Shown here piece after piece: positions 49,642 to 58,460 of a DNA stretch of 59,235 nt. Below the pieces are notes generated by a model that was not told the DNA's origin, made no database searches, and worked only from the letters and a program-made list of their open reading frames with translations. Within the stretch, counting starts at the first letter, position 1. Each line of letters opens with the position of its first letter. The stretch spans positions 1-59,235 of the forward strand of contig JAFXWI010000024.1 in NCBI GenBank assembly GCA_017542915.1. The letters run 5' to 3'. The translations under genes and the position numbers were made by a program. The stretch comes from Paludibacteraceae bacterium. GTDB taxonomy: Bacteria > Bacteroidota > Bacteroidia > Bacteroidales > Paludibacteraceae.

Positions 49642-50555
49642 AACGAGATATCCTGACATTCCTGCTATTTCTTCTACTGGCGGCTATGCTCTGGTACGGA
49701 CATGCTATGCAATCGGTGCGTAACACGGTCGTACCCGTACTGATCCAGTATACCGGTAAGCCGGGGACCATCGGTCTGGGAGGAGCAGGACTGCCGGATA
49801 CCGTGATGATTGAAGTTAGAGATGCCGGATACAGGCTCAATACGTATCACAGCGATCCATTACATCTATCGATCGATCTGAGGCAATATATCCATGGCGA
49901 GAAAGGTACGATTCGTGTTCCTTCCGATGCACTGAGACGTAGTATCAGCGATATCTTGCAAGGCACAAGTCATCTGATAGACACCAAGCCGGAAGAGCTG
50001 GTTTGCTCGTATTACACAGAGCGCGAAAAGACCGTGAACATTGTTTTTGCAGGTTCGTTGGAGACAGCAAACGAGTATCAGCTGATCGATAAACCCCAAT
50101 TGAGTCCCTCCAAAACCAAGATCTATGGTTCCGAGAAAGCGCTCAATGCGATTGATACGCTTTATACGCAGCCAACAGAACTGTCCGGACTAAGCGACAC
50201 GGCATCCTTCCGCATTGCATTAGCTATCCCCACAGGCATGCGTGCCGAGACCGACAGCATCGACTTGCGCGTACTGACAGAGCGGTTCACAGAGAAGAAA
50301 TTCACGATCCCTCTACGCGCTATCAATGCACCGGAAGGCTATATACTGCGCTTGTTCCCGGAAGAGGTGGAGGTCAGTATTCGTGTCGGCATCAATCATT
50401 TTGCGAAAGTGAAACCGCAAGACATTCAAGCCAGTTGTGTGTATTCGCCAAATCGCACCGACAAACTGGATGTAGAGTTGCATTATACCAATCCGCACAT
50501 CACGGCAGCTTGGGCTTACCCCGGTGTAGTGGAGTTTTTATTGATAGAAAAATAA
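49638..50555 (+). CDS. YbbR-like domain protein (CdaR-related)
   Basis: A 305-aa protein with one N-terminal transmembrane segment (FLLFLLLAAMLWYGHAM) followed by YbbR-like repeats: strands such as VPVLIQYTGKPGTIGLGG, PDTVMIEVRDAGYRL and KTVNIVFAGSLETANEYQL, the last typical of the family. In Firmicutes such proteins (CdaR) regulate a diadenylate cyclase, but no cdaA lies here; in Bacteroidota the role is unknown. It follows yajC with an ATGA overlap. In Bacteroides the next gene is often coaE; here it is an aminotransferase. Confidence 0.87.
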   Translation: MKRDILTFLLFLLLAAMLWYGHAMQSVRNTVVPVLIQYTGKPGTIGLGGAGLPDTVMIEVRDAGYRLNTYHSDPLHLSIDLRQYIHGEKGTIRVPSDALRRSISDILQGTSHLIDTKPEELVCSYYTEREKTVNIVFAGSLETANEYQLIDKPQLSPSKTKIYGSEKALNAIDTLYTQPTELSGLSDTASFRIALAIPTGMRAETDSIDLRVLTERFTEKKFTIPLRAINAPEGYILRLFPEEVEVSIRVGINHFAKVKPQDIQASCVYSPNRTDKLDVELHYTNPHITAAWAYPGVVEFLLIEK

Positions 50556-50557
50556 GT

Positions 50558-51685
50558 ATGAAGAAAATTCAAATGGTAGACCTGCAGTCGCAATACGCGA
50601 AAATCAAGCAGGATATAGACGCAGGTATTCAGGAGGTGATTGACACTGCCGCTTTCGTTAAAGGCAAGAAAGTCACCGAGTTCCAGCATCATCTGGAGCA
50701 GTACACCGGTGCTAAACATGTGATCAACGTTGGTAATGGTACCGATGCGTTGCAAATAGCCCTCATGGGACTTGGTCTGAAGCCCGGAGACGAAGTGATC
50801 ACTCCTACTTTTACCTTCATCGCTACCGCAGAGGTGGTAGCTCTGTTAGGTCTGACGCCGGTTGTAGTGGACGTGAATTGGGAGACCATGAATATGGACA
50901 TCGAGTCCGTACGCCGTGCTATCACTCCGCGTACCAAAGCGATTGTGCCGGTACACCTCTTCGGTCAATGCGCCGACATGGAAGCGATCATGGAGCTTGC
51001 TAACGAGCATCACCTTTACGTAGTAGAAGATGCCTGCCAAGCTATCGGAGCCAAATACACGTTTGCCAACGGAGAGACCAAACAAGCCGGTACTATCGGT
51101 CACATCGGTTGTACCTCTTTCTTCCCCTCCAAGAACCTCGGTTGCTACGGTGACGGAGGCGCTATCTTCACCAACGATGACGAACTCGCAGACCGCATGA
51201 CCGCTATTGCAAACCATGGTTGCCGCGTTCGCTACCACCATGATGAGATAGGTGTCAACAGCCGTCTGGATAGTATTCAGGCTGCCGTTTTGGATGCCAA
51301 ACTACCCCATTTGGACGAGTATATCGCTGCGCGTCAAAAAGCCGCAGCTTATTATGACAAGGTGTTTGCTCACTGCGAACAGCTATTAATTCCGGGTCGT
51401 CAACCGCATTCGACGCATGTATTCCACCAATATACGCTTCGCGTAGTGGGCGCAGATCGTGATAAGTTACGGGAAGATTTGGCTGAACGCGGTATCCCTG
51501 CCATGATCTACTACCCCGTTCCTCTGCATCAGCAGAAAGCCTATCTCGACCCGCGTTACAAAGACGGCGACTTCCCTGTAGCCGAGCGTCTGGCTGCTTG
51601 CGTACTGTCGCTGCCGATGCATACGGAACTGGATGAAGAGCAGTTGGAGTACATTACGAGTAACGTACTCGAATTGATTCGTTAA
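50558..51685 (+). CDS. DegT/DnrJ/EryC1-family sugar aminotransferase
   Basis: A 375-aa PLP-dependent aminotransferase of nucleotide-sugar metabolism. Marks: MVDLQSQYAKIKQDIDAGIQ start, GNGTDALQIALMGLGLKPGDE (about 60-80), VVEDACQAIGAKY with the PLP-binding Asp (about 155), and FFPSKNLGCYGDGGAIFTND with the PLP Lys (about 188). The C-terminal HVFHQYTLRV and MIYYPVPLHQQKAY are standard. The ATG at 50558 is chosen; the longer frame overlaps ybbR. It probably makes an amino sugar for surface glycans, perhaps using keto-sugars from the FlaA1-like dehydratase at 25.9 kb. Confidence 0.94.
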   Translation: MKKIQMVDLQSQYAKIKQDIDAGIQEVIDTAAFVKGKKVTEFQHHLEQYTGAKHVINVGNGTDALQIALMGLGLKPGDEVITPTFTFIATAEVVALLGLTPVVVDVNWETMNMDIESVRRAITPRTKAIVPVHLFGQCADMEAIMELANEHHLYVVEDACQAIGAKYTFANGETKQAGTIGHIGCTSFFPSKNLGCYGDGGAIFTNDDELADRMTAIANHGCRVRYHHDEIGVNSRLDSIQAAVLDAKLPHLDEYIAARQKAAAYYDKVFAHCEQLLIPGRQPHSTHVFHQYTLRVVGADRDKLREDLAERGIPAMIYYPVPLHQQKAYLDPRYKDGDFPVAERLAACVLSLPMHTELDEEQLEYITSNVLELIR

Positions 51686-51712
51686 ACTGTTAAATCGTTA
51701 AACTGTTAAATC
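51681..51712. repeat. Octamer array between the aminotransferase and rpoN, 4 units
   Basis: Units GTTAAACT, GTTAAATC, GTTAAACT, GTTAAATC, an alternating 16-nt pattern. It includes the aminotransferase stop (51683-51685) and ends 3 nt before the rpoN ATG. Confidence 0.93.
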
Positions 51713-51715
51713 ATT

Positions 51716-53209
51716 ATGCAATCCATCGGACTAAATCAAACACTGACGCAAACGACTAAGTTGTCTCCTGCGCAGATTCAGGTGATTCGTATGCTCGAAT
51801 TGCCGTCCATCGAATTGGGTCAACGTATCAATGAGGAGTTGCAGGAAAACCCCGCACTCGAAGAAGGACACGAAGAAAAGGAGGAATGGACCAATGATTT
51901 GTCGATGGATGAGGAGGGTTACATGCCGGACGACGGATTAGATGATGGTCGTCAGCGTGACCCGCTGCAGAACGAAGATTTCAACTATGAGCAATACGTC
52001 TCGGATGATGAGACACCTTCTTATATGCTCCGTCAGCAGTACAGTCCTGCGGACGAAGACCGACGTGAGGTGCCTATCATCGGCGGAAGTAGCTTGATAG
52101 AGGAACTCAAAGCGCAGATATACCTCACCAAGATGACTAAGCCGCAGCGCCACATAGCCAAATGGGTGCTCGGTAATATTGATGATGACGGCTATCTGCG
52201 TCGTACGACGGAACAATTAGTGGATGATCTGATGTTCCAAGAACAGCTGACCGTAACGGATGCAGAGATGGAAGATATAGTTCGCCAGATCAAACAGTTT
52301 GACCCTCCCGGAATCGCCAGCGCTAACTTGCAAGAGTGTCTGTTGACGCAACTGAGCCGCAAGCCTCAGACGGAGACTGTCCAATTGGCACAGACCATCT
52401 TGAGCGAGTATTTTGAGGCGTTCTCCAAGCATCATTTCGATAAGATCATCCAGAAGATCGGTTGCACGGATGAGCAGTTCCAAGCAGCGGTGCAAGAGAT
52501 CGTACATCTCAACCAGAAACCCGCTAACGCCTTTACCGGCTCGGTCTATGAGACCCAGCGTCAGACCGTTATTCCGGATTTCACGATTGAGGAACGCGAT
52601 GAGGAGCTATACGTGGTGCTCAATACCGGAGACATTCCTGAGTTGCACGTGAGTCGCGAGTACAGTGATATGTTAGAGAACTACTCCGCTATGCCGCAGA
52701 CCGCCGAGAATAAGCAGGCAGCACAGTTCATCAAACAGAAACTGGATTCCGCCCGATGGTTCATTGACGCCATCAAACAGCGCAACGAAACGCTCATGAA
52801 AACGATGACTGCGATCCTCAAAGCACAATACGACTTCTTCCTCGACGGTGAGGAGACGAGCCTCAAGCCGATGGTACTGCAAGACATAGCTGACCGCACA
52901 GGATACGATGTTTCCACCATCTCGCGCGTGAGCAACAGTAAGTATGTAGAGACGCGGTTTGGTATCTATCCGCTCAAGTATTTCTTCTCGGAGGCAATGA
53001 CCAATGCCGAAGGAGACGAGATCTCCACACGTGAGATCAAGAAGATCCTTCAGGAACTGGTGGACGCAGAGGATAAACATGCTCCGCTGACGGACGAACA
53101 ATTAGTGGAGGCGTTGGGCAACAACGGTTACCCCATTGCTCGAAGGACCGTAGCCAAATACCGCGATGTATTAGGCATCCCCGTAGCGCGGCTACGTAAG
53201 ACCCTATGA
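51716..53209 (+). CDS. rpoN: RNA polymerase sigma-54 factor
   Basis: A 497-aa sigma-54. The N-terminal activator-interacting region is Gln/Leu-rich (LNQTLTQTTKLSPAQIQVIRMLELP, in part), followed by an acidic spacer (about 45-115), the core-binding domain (about 120-290) and the DNA-binding domain with the helix-turn-helix near DIADRTGYDVSTISRVSN (about 386-403). The RpoN box is ARRTVAKYRDVLGIP (about 476-490), one Ala-Arg-Arg version of the family signature. sigma-54 needs enhancer-binding ATPases to open promoters; none is in the window. The next gene begins inside its stop (ATGA). Confidence 0.97.
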   Translation: MQSIGLNQTLTQTTKLSPAQIQVIRMLELPSIELGQRINEELQENPALEEGHEEKEEWTNDLSMDEEGYMPDDGLDDGRQRDPLQNEDFNYEQYVSDDETPSYMLRQQYSPADEDRREVPIIGGSSLIEELKAQIYLTKMTKPQRHIAKWVLGNIDDDGYLRRTTEQLVDDLMFQEQLTVTDAEMEDIVRQIKQFDPPGIASANLQECLLTQLSRKPQTETVQLAQTILSEYFEAFSKHHFDKIIQKIGCTDEQFQAAVQEIVHLNQKPANAFTGSVYETQRQTVIPDFTIEERDEELYVVLNTGDIPELHVSREYSDMLENYSAMPQTAENKQAAQFIKQKLDSARWFIDAIKQRNETLMKTMTAILKAQYDFFLDGEETSLKPMVLQDIADRTGYDVSTISRVSNSKYVETRFGIYPLKYFFSEAMTNAEGDEISTREIKKILQELVDAEDKHAPLTDEQLVEALGNNGYPIARRTVAKYRDVLGIPVARLRKTL

Positions 53210-53844
53210 ATAGACTGACAGAAATAGTATCCAAGGCGCTGAGTGTGCTACTCTACCCGCTTTTCGTACCTACGTACGGCGTAGCGTTGTTCTGCTATGC
53301 TATCTCTATTCATGTGTGTCCCCTTCCTCCCGTCTGGTACGGGGTAGCTATCATCGGCACGCTGGTACTGACCTGCCTGCTGCCTATGTCCGCAATCTGG
53401 ATACTCATTCGCAAAGGAGAAGTGAGCGATATACAGATAGCCGACGCCCAACAGCGTACCGTTCCCTATCTATATACGATCTTCGGCTTTGGATGTTGGA
53501 GTTATCTGATGATTTCAGTCCTACGCGCACCGATGTTCCTGAGTCTGGTAGCAGTCGGAGCTACGGTAGCGATCGGCTTGGTCGCACTCATCAACCGATA
53601 CTGGAAAATAAGCGCACACCTCACCGGTATGGGCGGACTCTTTGGCGGACTGGTGAGTTACTGTCTTGGTTTAGGAGCAATCCCCACATGGGGTACTATT
53701 TGCCTATGGGGCGCTGTATCCTTAGCTCTTATGTACGCGCGGGTACGCCTGAACGCACATACGCCTACGCAAGTATGCGCAGGGTGGTTGCTCGGTATCG
53801 TTTGTACGTTTTTTCCCTTTTATATCTATTCGTATGTGGCATAA
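53206..53844 (+). CDS. PAP2-like integral membrane protein
   Basis: A 212-aa protein with about six hydrophobic segments. A region with KISAHLTGMGGLFGGLVSY (about 141-159) and RLNAHTPTQVCAGWLLG (about 183-199) resembles the last two motifs of PAP2-family lipid phosphatases, where the first and second His are catalytic. The first PAP2 motif (KxxxxxxRP) is not clear; the closest is QQRTVPYLYTIFG (about 83-95), with Arg-Thr-Val-Pro. It may be a divergent lipid phosphatase or an inactive relative. Overlaps both neighbours. A PAP2-like gene after rpoN is common in the order. Confidence 0.75.
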   Translation: MNRLTEIVSKALSVLLYPLFVPTYGVALFCYAISIHVCPLPPVWYGVAIIGTLVLTCLLPMSAIWILIRKGEVSDIQIADAQQRTVPYLYTIFGFGCWSYLMISVLRAPMFLSLVAVGATVAIGLVALINRYWKISAHLTGMGGLFGGLVSYCLGLGAIPTWGTICLWGAVSLALMYARVRLNAHTPTQVCAGWLLGIVCTFFPFYIYSYVA

Positions 53845-54826
53845 ACTTCGTATCAATATCACCCTTCTCTGTCTGGCAGTAACGACCTGCCTTCAGGCGC
53901 AGCGCTTGAGCGATCAAGCCTTTATCTCGCTGCTCACCTGTACGCCGGGCGAAGAGCTCTATGAGCGGTACGGACACACGGGTCTGAGAGTCTGCGATCC
54001 GGCAAACGATATAGATATCACTTTCAACTATGGTATCTTCGATTTCAATGTGGATCATTTCTATTGGAAGTTCGTCAAAGGGGAGACTTGGTATGAATTA
54101 GGGGCAAGCGATACCTATTGGTTCCAATATAGCTATGCGGCAGAGCAACGCCCTGTCTATGAGCAGGTTCTGAACCTCACGCCACAACAACGGGAAGCCA
54201 TTTGGCAGGCTCTGCTGACGAACTATCAGCCCCAGAACCGCTCGTATCTCTATAATTTCGTATTCGATAACTGTGCTACCCGTCCTTATGTCCTGATTGC
54301 CAAGACTCTGGGTGACAGTATTGTCTCTGATTATAGCGGCTATACCGGCGTCTCTTACCGTCGTTTCCTGCGTCATTACACCGGTGGACTCTCGTGGGCA
54401 AACGCGGGTATCAACCTGCTCTTCGGTCCCAAAGCGGACGAGCCGATGACTTCCGATCAACGGCTTTTCCTGCCCGAAGAACTGATGTTCTTCCTGCAAA
54501 GCGCTCATCTCGCAGACGGTACACCCTTAGTTAGTACCGGTTCCATCGCTCCGTTCGTCATAGCCGGCACTCCTTGGTATGCCTCATGGCCGGTCGGATT
54601 AGCGGCTTATTTCATCATCGTACTGCTGTTCAGCATCTACGACCGTCGTCGCGGACGATGGTCATGGGGAGTAGAATTGGTAGCAGCAATCCCATACGTC
54701 CTGCTGCTCGCGGTAGTGACGTTCCTTACCTTTTTTTCCTGTCACCCTCTCGTTGGGTTCGGGTATCGTTTACTCATTATTCCTTTGACACACTTATGCG
54801 CAAGAATTATTTATATAGTACGTTAA
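53834..54826 (+). CDS. DUF4105 (Lnb N-terminal-like) membrane protein
   Basis: A 330-aa protein with a signal peptide (ending CLQAQ), a periplasmic DUF4105 domain (about 25-215) and three transmembrane segments at the C-terminus (about 238-330). DUF4105 is the domain of lyso-lipoprotein-forming enzymes such as Lnb, which use a Cys and a His. Here ELYERYGHTGLRVCD (about 40-54) and LYNFVFDNCATRPYVLI (about 139-155) supply the likely His and Cys. It may act in lipoprotein maturation or turnover in the envelope. It overlaps the previous gene by 11 nt and the next by 31 nt. Confidence 0.85.
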   Translation: MWHKLRINITLLCLAVTTCLQAQRLSDQAFISLLTCTPGEELYERYGHTGLRVCDPANDIDITFNYGIFDFNVDHFYWKFVKGETWYELGASDTYWFQYSYAAEQRPVYEQVLNLTPQQREAIWQALLTNYQPQNRSYLYNFVFDNCATRPYVLIAKTLGDSIVSDYSGYTGVSYRRFLRHYTGGLSWANAGINLLFGPKADEPMTSDQRLFLPEELMFFLQSAHLADGTPLVSTGSIAPFVIAGTPWYASWPVGLAAYFIIVLLFSIYDRRRGRWSWGVELVAAIPYVLLLAVVTFLTFFSCHPLVGFGYRLLIIPLTHLCARIIYIVR

Positions 54827-56256
54827 TCGCCTGTCTCTTCCTCTCTGCAATCTCCGCTATGCCGCGTCTGACGGTAGTAGCGGTAGTAGATGGTTTGACA
54901 GCAGAGAACCTCGCTACCCTGCGTCCTTATTGGCAGCAGGGAGGTCTGCGTACGCTGAGCGAAGAGGCTTTTCAGACCACGGTCACTTATCCGCACCTCG
55001 TCTATGGAGGCAACGAAACGACCGCAACCCTCATCACCGGTGTAACACCCGACAGGCATGGTTATTCGATGGATGCTTACTATGAGCGTCGGGATCGCAA
55101 GCAACACACGATGTTGGAGGACGCCAATGTACATGGTATCGGTACTGACCGACAACTCTCTCCGCACTCGTTGCTCTCCATCACAATGACCGACAAACTG
55201 CGTCTGCTCTATCCCGCAGCGAAGATCTATGCCATCGGTATTCAGCCGGAGACAACCGTCCTGCTGGCAGGTCATGCTGCCAACGCTGCCTGCTGGTTAG
55301 ATCCCGCTTCGCAACAATGGACAGCGACTGCTGCCTATACCGAAGGACTGCCTACCGCTGCCTTTGAGCAGAACCAGAACGGACGTATAGCTACCTTAAC
55401 TGCTCATACTTGGACACCGCGTATGGACATCCTCACGTACACATGTCCTACGCAGCAGGAACGCAAGAAAGGGTTCTCGTACGAAGCCAAAGAGGTGCTG
55501 CTCCATGCGCCGGAAGCAAACACTCTGGTGATTGAGTTGGCGTTAGCGATGCAGCAGACCGAGTCCTTAGGAACGGACGCTACGCCGGATCTCGTCATGC
55601 TCCATCTCAACACCTTAAGCCCGCAGGCGATCTCGGATCGTATAGCGACTGCTGAACAAGAAGATATGTACCTGCGCCTGAATCAAGACCTCGGTTTCCT
55701 GATGGAGCAACTTGACCGACGAATCGGACGAACGAACTATCAGATTCTCGTGGTCGGAAGACCTGTCTTAGGTATCGCACCGGAGACGCTGAGTACTATC
55801 CATATGCCGGTCAAACAGTTCAATGTCGATCGTGCGGCAGCTCTTACGGGCACGTATCTCATGGCACTATATGGTCACGAGCGATGGGTCGATGGAGGTC
55901 ACGGACAGTCGATCTATCTCAACCGGACGCTTATTGAGCAGAAACGACTCAGTCTGGAGACCTTGCAACGTCAGGTAGCCAACTTCCTCATGGAGTTTGA
56001 AGGTGTCCAGATAGCGATGCCGGGATACGAAGCGATGCGCTACCCGATGCTCAGTACTACGCTTTGCAAAAAACATACAGGCGACATCGTCTTTATGCTT
56101 CAACCGGGCTGGCAACTGATGCAGAACGACACGCAGGTCACCGATCATGTCATTGATGACAATCCTGCCTCGCCGGTGATGCTATGGAGCGGTACGATTC
56201 GTCCTATGCCGCAAACCACCCTCACAGCAACAGACGTAGCAAATCTGATTTTTTAA
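54796..56256 (+). CDS. Alkaline-phosphatase-superfamily (nucleotide pyrophosphatase-like) protein with degraded metal sites
   Basis: A 486-aa secreted protein (signal peptide ending AISAM) of the type I phosphodiesterase / PafA fold. The start TVVAVVDGLTAENLATLRPYW, the catalytic-Thr region YGGNETTATLITGVTPDRHGYSMD (quoted by parts, NETTATLITG about 68) and the middle LRLNQDLGFLMEQLDRR are recognisable. But the usual metal ligands are not: where the family has a segment like SxxDxxGH it reads HLNTLSPQA, and where it has TADHG it reads VVGRPV. It is therefore probably a non-catalytic or altered relative. The ATG at 54796 gives the signal peptide; the frame is open further upstream in the previous gene. 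Confidence 0.82.
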   Translation: MRKNYLYSTLIACLFLSAISAMPRLTVVAVVDGLTAENLATLRPYWQQGGLRTLSEEAFQTTVTYPHLVYGGNETTATLITGVTPDRHGYSMDAYYERRDRKQHTMLEDANVHGIGTDRQLSPHSLLSITMTDKLRLLYPAAKIYAIGIQPETTVLLAGHAANAACWLDPASQQWTATAAYTEGLPTAAFEQNQNGRIATLTAHTWTPRMDILTYTCPTQQERKKGFSYEAKEVLLHAPEANTLVIELALAMQQTESLGTDATPDLVMLHLNTLSPQAISDRIATAEQEDMYLRLNQDLGFLMEQLDRRIGRTNYQILVVGRPVLGIAPETLSTIHMPVKQFNVDRAAALTGTYLMALYGHERWVDGGHGQSIYLNRTLIEQKRLSLETLQRQVANFLMEFEGVQIAMPGYEAMRYPMLSTTLCKKHTGDIVFMLQPGWQLMQNDTQVTDHVIDDNPASPVMLWSGTIRPMPQTTLTATDVANLIF

Positions 56257-56260
56257 TAAA

Positions 56261-56295
56261 AATCTCAAATGTCAAATATATAATCTAAAATACTA
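56261..56295. repeat. Heptamer array before the DUF4494 gene, 5 units (AATGTCA family)
   Basis: Units AATCTCA, AATGTCA, AATATAT, AATCTAA, AATACTA, ending 2 nt before the ATG at 56298. Reverse-complement relative of the array inside the MFS gene at 15912-15939. Confidence 0.85.
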
Positions 56296-56297
56296 TT

Positions 56298-56711
56298 ATG
56301 TTATTGTACGAAATCAAAGTGAATTATGAACGCCAGACGGGAGAAGACAACCCTGGTAAAGTAAAAGAGACCTATCTGGTAGAAGGCGTTAACTGCGCTG
56401 ATGTAGAGAACCATCTGATGGATGAGATCAAACCGTTCATCTTCGGTGATTGCGAAGTAGCGAGTTGCAAGAAAGTGCAGTATTTTGACATCTTCCCGAA
56501 CGAAGGAGGCGAATTTTGGTACAAAGGCCGTGTGGAACTGATCACGGTAGATGGAGACAAAGAGACCCGCAAGGCGGTTTCCGTTCTCGTACAGGCAACC
56601 CTGTTGGACGATGCGGTACATGCGCTCAAGCAGTTCCTCAGTTCGCTTGACTGCGAGATCATCTCCATCGCGAAAACACCGATTATGGACATTTTACGTG
56701 CTGTTAACTGA
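56298..56711 (+). CDS. DUF4494 protein
   Basis: A 137-aa cytoplasmic protein of the DUF4494 family, found in Bacteroidota. Recognised by KVKETYLVEGVNCADVENHL (about 22-41), the central FWYKGRVELITVDGDKETRK (about 73-92) and the C-terminal IISIAKTPIMDIL (about 121-133). Function unknown. It shares its stop with the start of the next acyltransferase gene (TGATG at 56709-56713). Confidence 0.92.
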   Translation: MLLYEIKVNYERQTGEDNPGKVKETYLVEGVNCADVENHLMDEIKPFIFGDCEVASCKKVQYFDIFPNEGGEFWYKGRVELITVDGDKETRKAVSVLVQATLLDDAVHALKQFLSSLDCEIISIAKTPIMDILRAVN

Positions 56712-57556
56712 TGCCGCTTCAATTTGACATACGGGCTATCCTCAAGAGCAAAGCCCCCAAAGCTCGGATACCGGATTTCCTCATCCGCTATCTGGAGCGC
56801 ATTGCACATATCAAACAGATGAACGCGTTCCTGCGCAAGCATACGACCGAACGCAACTACGACTTCATCCGTCTGGTGATAGACGAAGAACTCGGATGCT
56901 CGGCTTCCATCGAAGGAACGGAGAATATCCCTACAGACGGACGGCCTGTCATCTTTGTTTCTAATCATCCGCTCGGAGGTCTGGACGGAATGATCATTGC
57001 TCAGATGATTCATGAGGCACGGTCAACCAGTGCAAAACGCGAACTGAAAGTGATTGTCAACGAGTTGCTGATGTACATGGAGCCTATTAACGAACTATGG
57101 GCACCGGTCAATAAGGTCGGCAGACTGACACGCGAGCAAGCCGCAGAGCAGCAACGGATGTGGGAGTCCGAAACGGATGTGCTCACCTTCCCTGCTGGAG
57201 CTTGCAGCCGTCTGCAGCGCATTGATGGCAAATGGCAGATTCAAGATCTGGTGTGGCAGAAGAACTTTGTACAGCGCGCGCGGGAATATAAACGCGACAT
57301 TGTGCCCATCTATTTCGAGGGACATAACAGCCGTTTCTTCTACGCGTTGGCTTACATCCGCAAACTGCTACATATCAAACTCAATATCGAGATGTTGTAC
57401 CTCGTGGACGAGATGTACGGCGCACACGGCAAGCATTTCCGAGTGCATGTATTACCGCCTATTCCCTACTCCACTTTTGACAACAGTCGAACCCCCATAC
57501 AATGGGCTCAATACGTAAAATCAATTGTTTATGCAACCAATAATACCACCTGTTGA
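56711..57556 (+). CDS. glsA: Glycine-lipid O-acyltransferase GlsA-like (PlsC-like) protein
   Basis: A 281-aa lysophospholipid-acyltransferase-like protein. The catalytic motif NHPLGGLDG (about 79-87, the NHxxxxD form) and a later FPAGACSRLQ (about 160-169) in the acceptor-phosphate region are clear. It pairs with the downstream GNAT-like acyltransferase in the arrangement of GlsA/GlsB, which make N-acyl and then O-acyl glycine lipids in Bacteroides. The order here is glsA then glsB, with a 26-nt overlap. GlsA assignment rests on this pairing. Confidence 0.83.
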   Translation: MPLQFDIRAILKSKAPKARIPDFLIRYLERIAHIKQMNAFLRKHTTERNYDFIRLVIDEELGCSASIEGTENIPTDGRPVIFVSNHPLGGLDGMIIAQMIHEARSTSAKRELKVIVNELLMYMEPINELWAPVNKVGRLTREQAAEQQRMWESETDVLTFPAGACSRLQRIDGKWQIQDLVWQKNFVQRAREYKRDIVPIYFEGHNSRFFYALAYIRKLLHIKLNIEMLYLVDEMYGAHGKHFRVHVLPPIPYSTFDNSRTPIQWAQYVKSIVYATNNTTC

Positions 57557-58460
57557 AACAGCTCTGTTAATGAGCGAATTGGAAGGACACCTGCTTCGCC
57601 CGTCCAATAAGGCGGACAACTTGATCTACGACATTACGGCACATGAGTGCCCCAATGTGATGCGTGAGATTGCACGTTTGCGTGAGATCAGTTACCGTGA
57701 AGGAGGAGGTTCTACCGGAAAAGAGATGGACATGGACGACATGGATACCATGGATCGTCCGTACCATCAGTTGATCGTTTGGGATCCCGAGAACCGGCAG
57801 ATCGTGGGAGGTTACCGTTACCTGCTCGGCTCGGAAGCCGAGATACGAGACGGTCAGCCGTACATCACCTCGGCACATCTCTTCCACTATTCGGAGCGCT
57901 TCATGCGTGAGTTCCTGCCGTACTCCGTTGAGTTCGGTAGAGCTTTCGTGCAGCCTATGTATCAGAATCGGGAAATGGGTGTGAAAGCGCTCTTTGCCTT
58001 GGATAATATCTGGGACGGAATAGGCGCGCTCCTCTACAATCATCCGGAGATACGCTATTTATTCGGTAAGGTAACGATCTACCCTGATTACAACGCTACA
58101 GCACGAGAGTTGATCTACAACTATCTCGATCGGTTCCATCGGGGCGACCGGACACTCTTTGCGCCGTACCACGAGGAGAAAGTGCAAGCTATTCCTACGC
58201 CCTTTGAGGGAGATGATCTTATGCAGAACTACCATCTGCTGCAACATGCCGTACGGGAGCAGGGTACGGTTATTCCGCCGATGTTCACCGCCTATCTCAA
58301 CATCACTGACCATCTGATGTTCATGGGCAACGCCATCAATGATGAGCTCTCTAATGTGTATGAGACCGGAATCATGGTGAGTATGGACACCGTCTATGCA
58401 GAGAAAAAAGAACGTTACATGGCTCCTTACGAACAATGGATTCAATCGCAGAACAAATAA
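57531..58460 (+). CDS. glsB: Glycine N-acyltransferase GlsB-like (OlsB/hemolysin-type GNAT) protein
   Basis: A 309-aa acyltransferase of the OlsB/hemolysin GNAT type, which acylates the amino group of glycine from acyl-ACP. The conserved stretch REIARLREISYREGG (about 44-58), then YHQLIVWDPENRQIVGGYRYLLG (about 76-98) and PYSVEFGRAFVQPMYQ (about 126-141) match the family. The ATG at 57531 is used; the TTG six bases earlier is weaker. It overlaps glsA by 26 nt and yggS by 25 nt. Product identity (glycine lipid rather than ornithine lipid) is inferred from the phylum. Confidence 0.85.
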   Translation: MQPIIPPVETALLMSELEGHLLRPSNKADNLIYDITAHECPNVMREIARLREISYREGGGSTGKEMDMDDMDTMDRPYHQLIVWDPENRQIVGGYRYLLGSEAEIRDGQPYITSAHLFHYSERFMREFLPYSVEFGRAFVQPMYQNREMGVKALFALDNIWDGIGALLYNHPEIRYLFGKVTIYPDYNATARELIYNYLDRFHRGDRTLFAPYHEEKVQAIPTPFEGDDLMQNYHLLQHAVREQGTVIPPMFTAYLNITDHLMFMGNAINDELSNVYETGIMVSMDTVYAEKKERYMAPYEQWIQSQNK

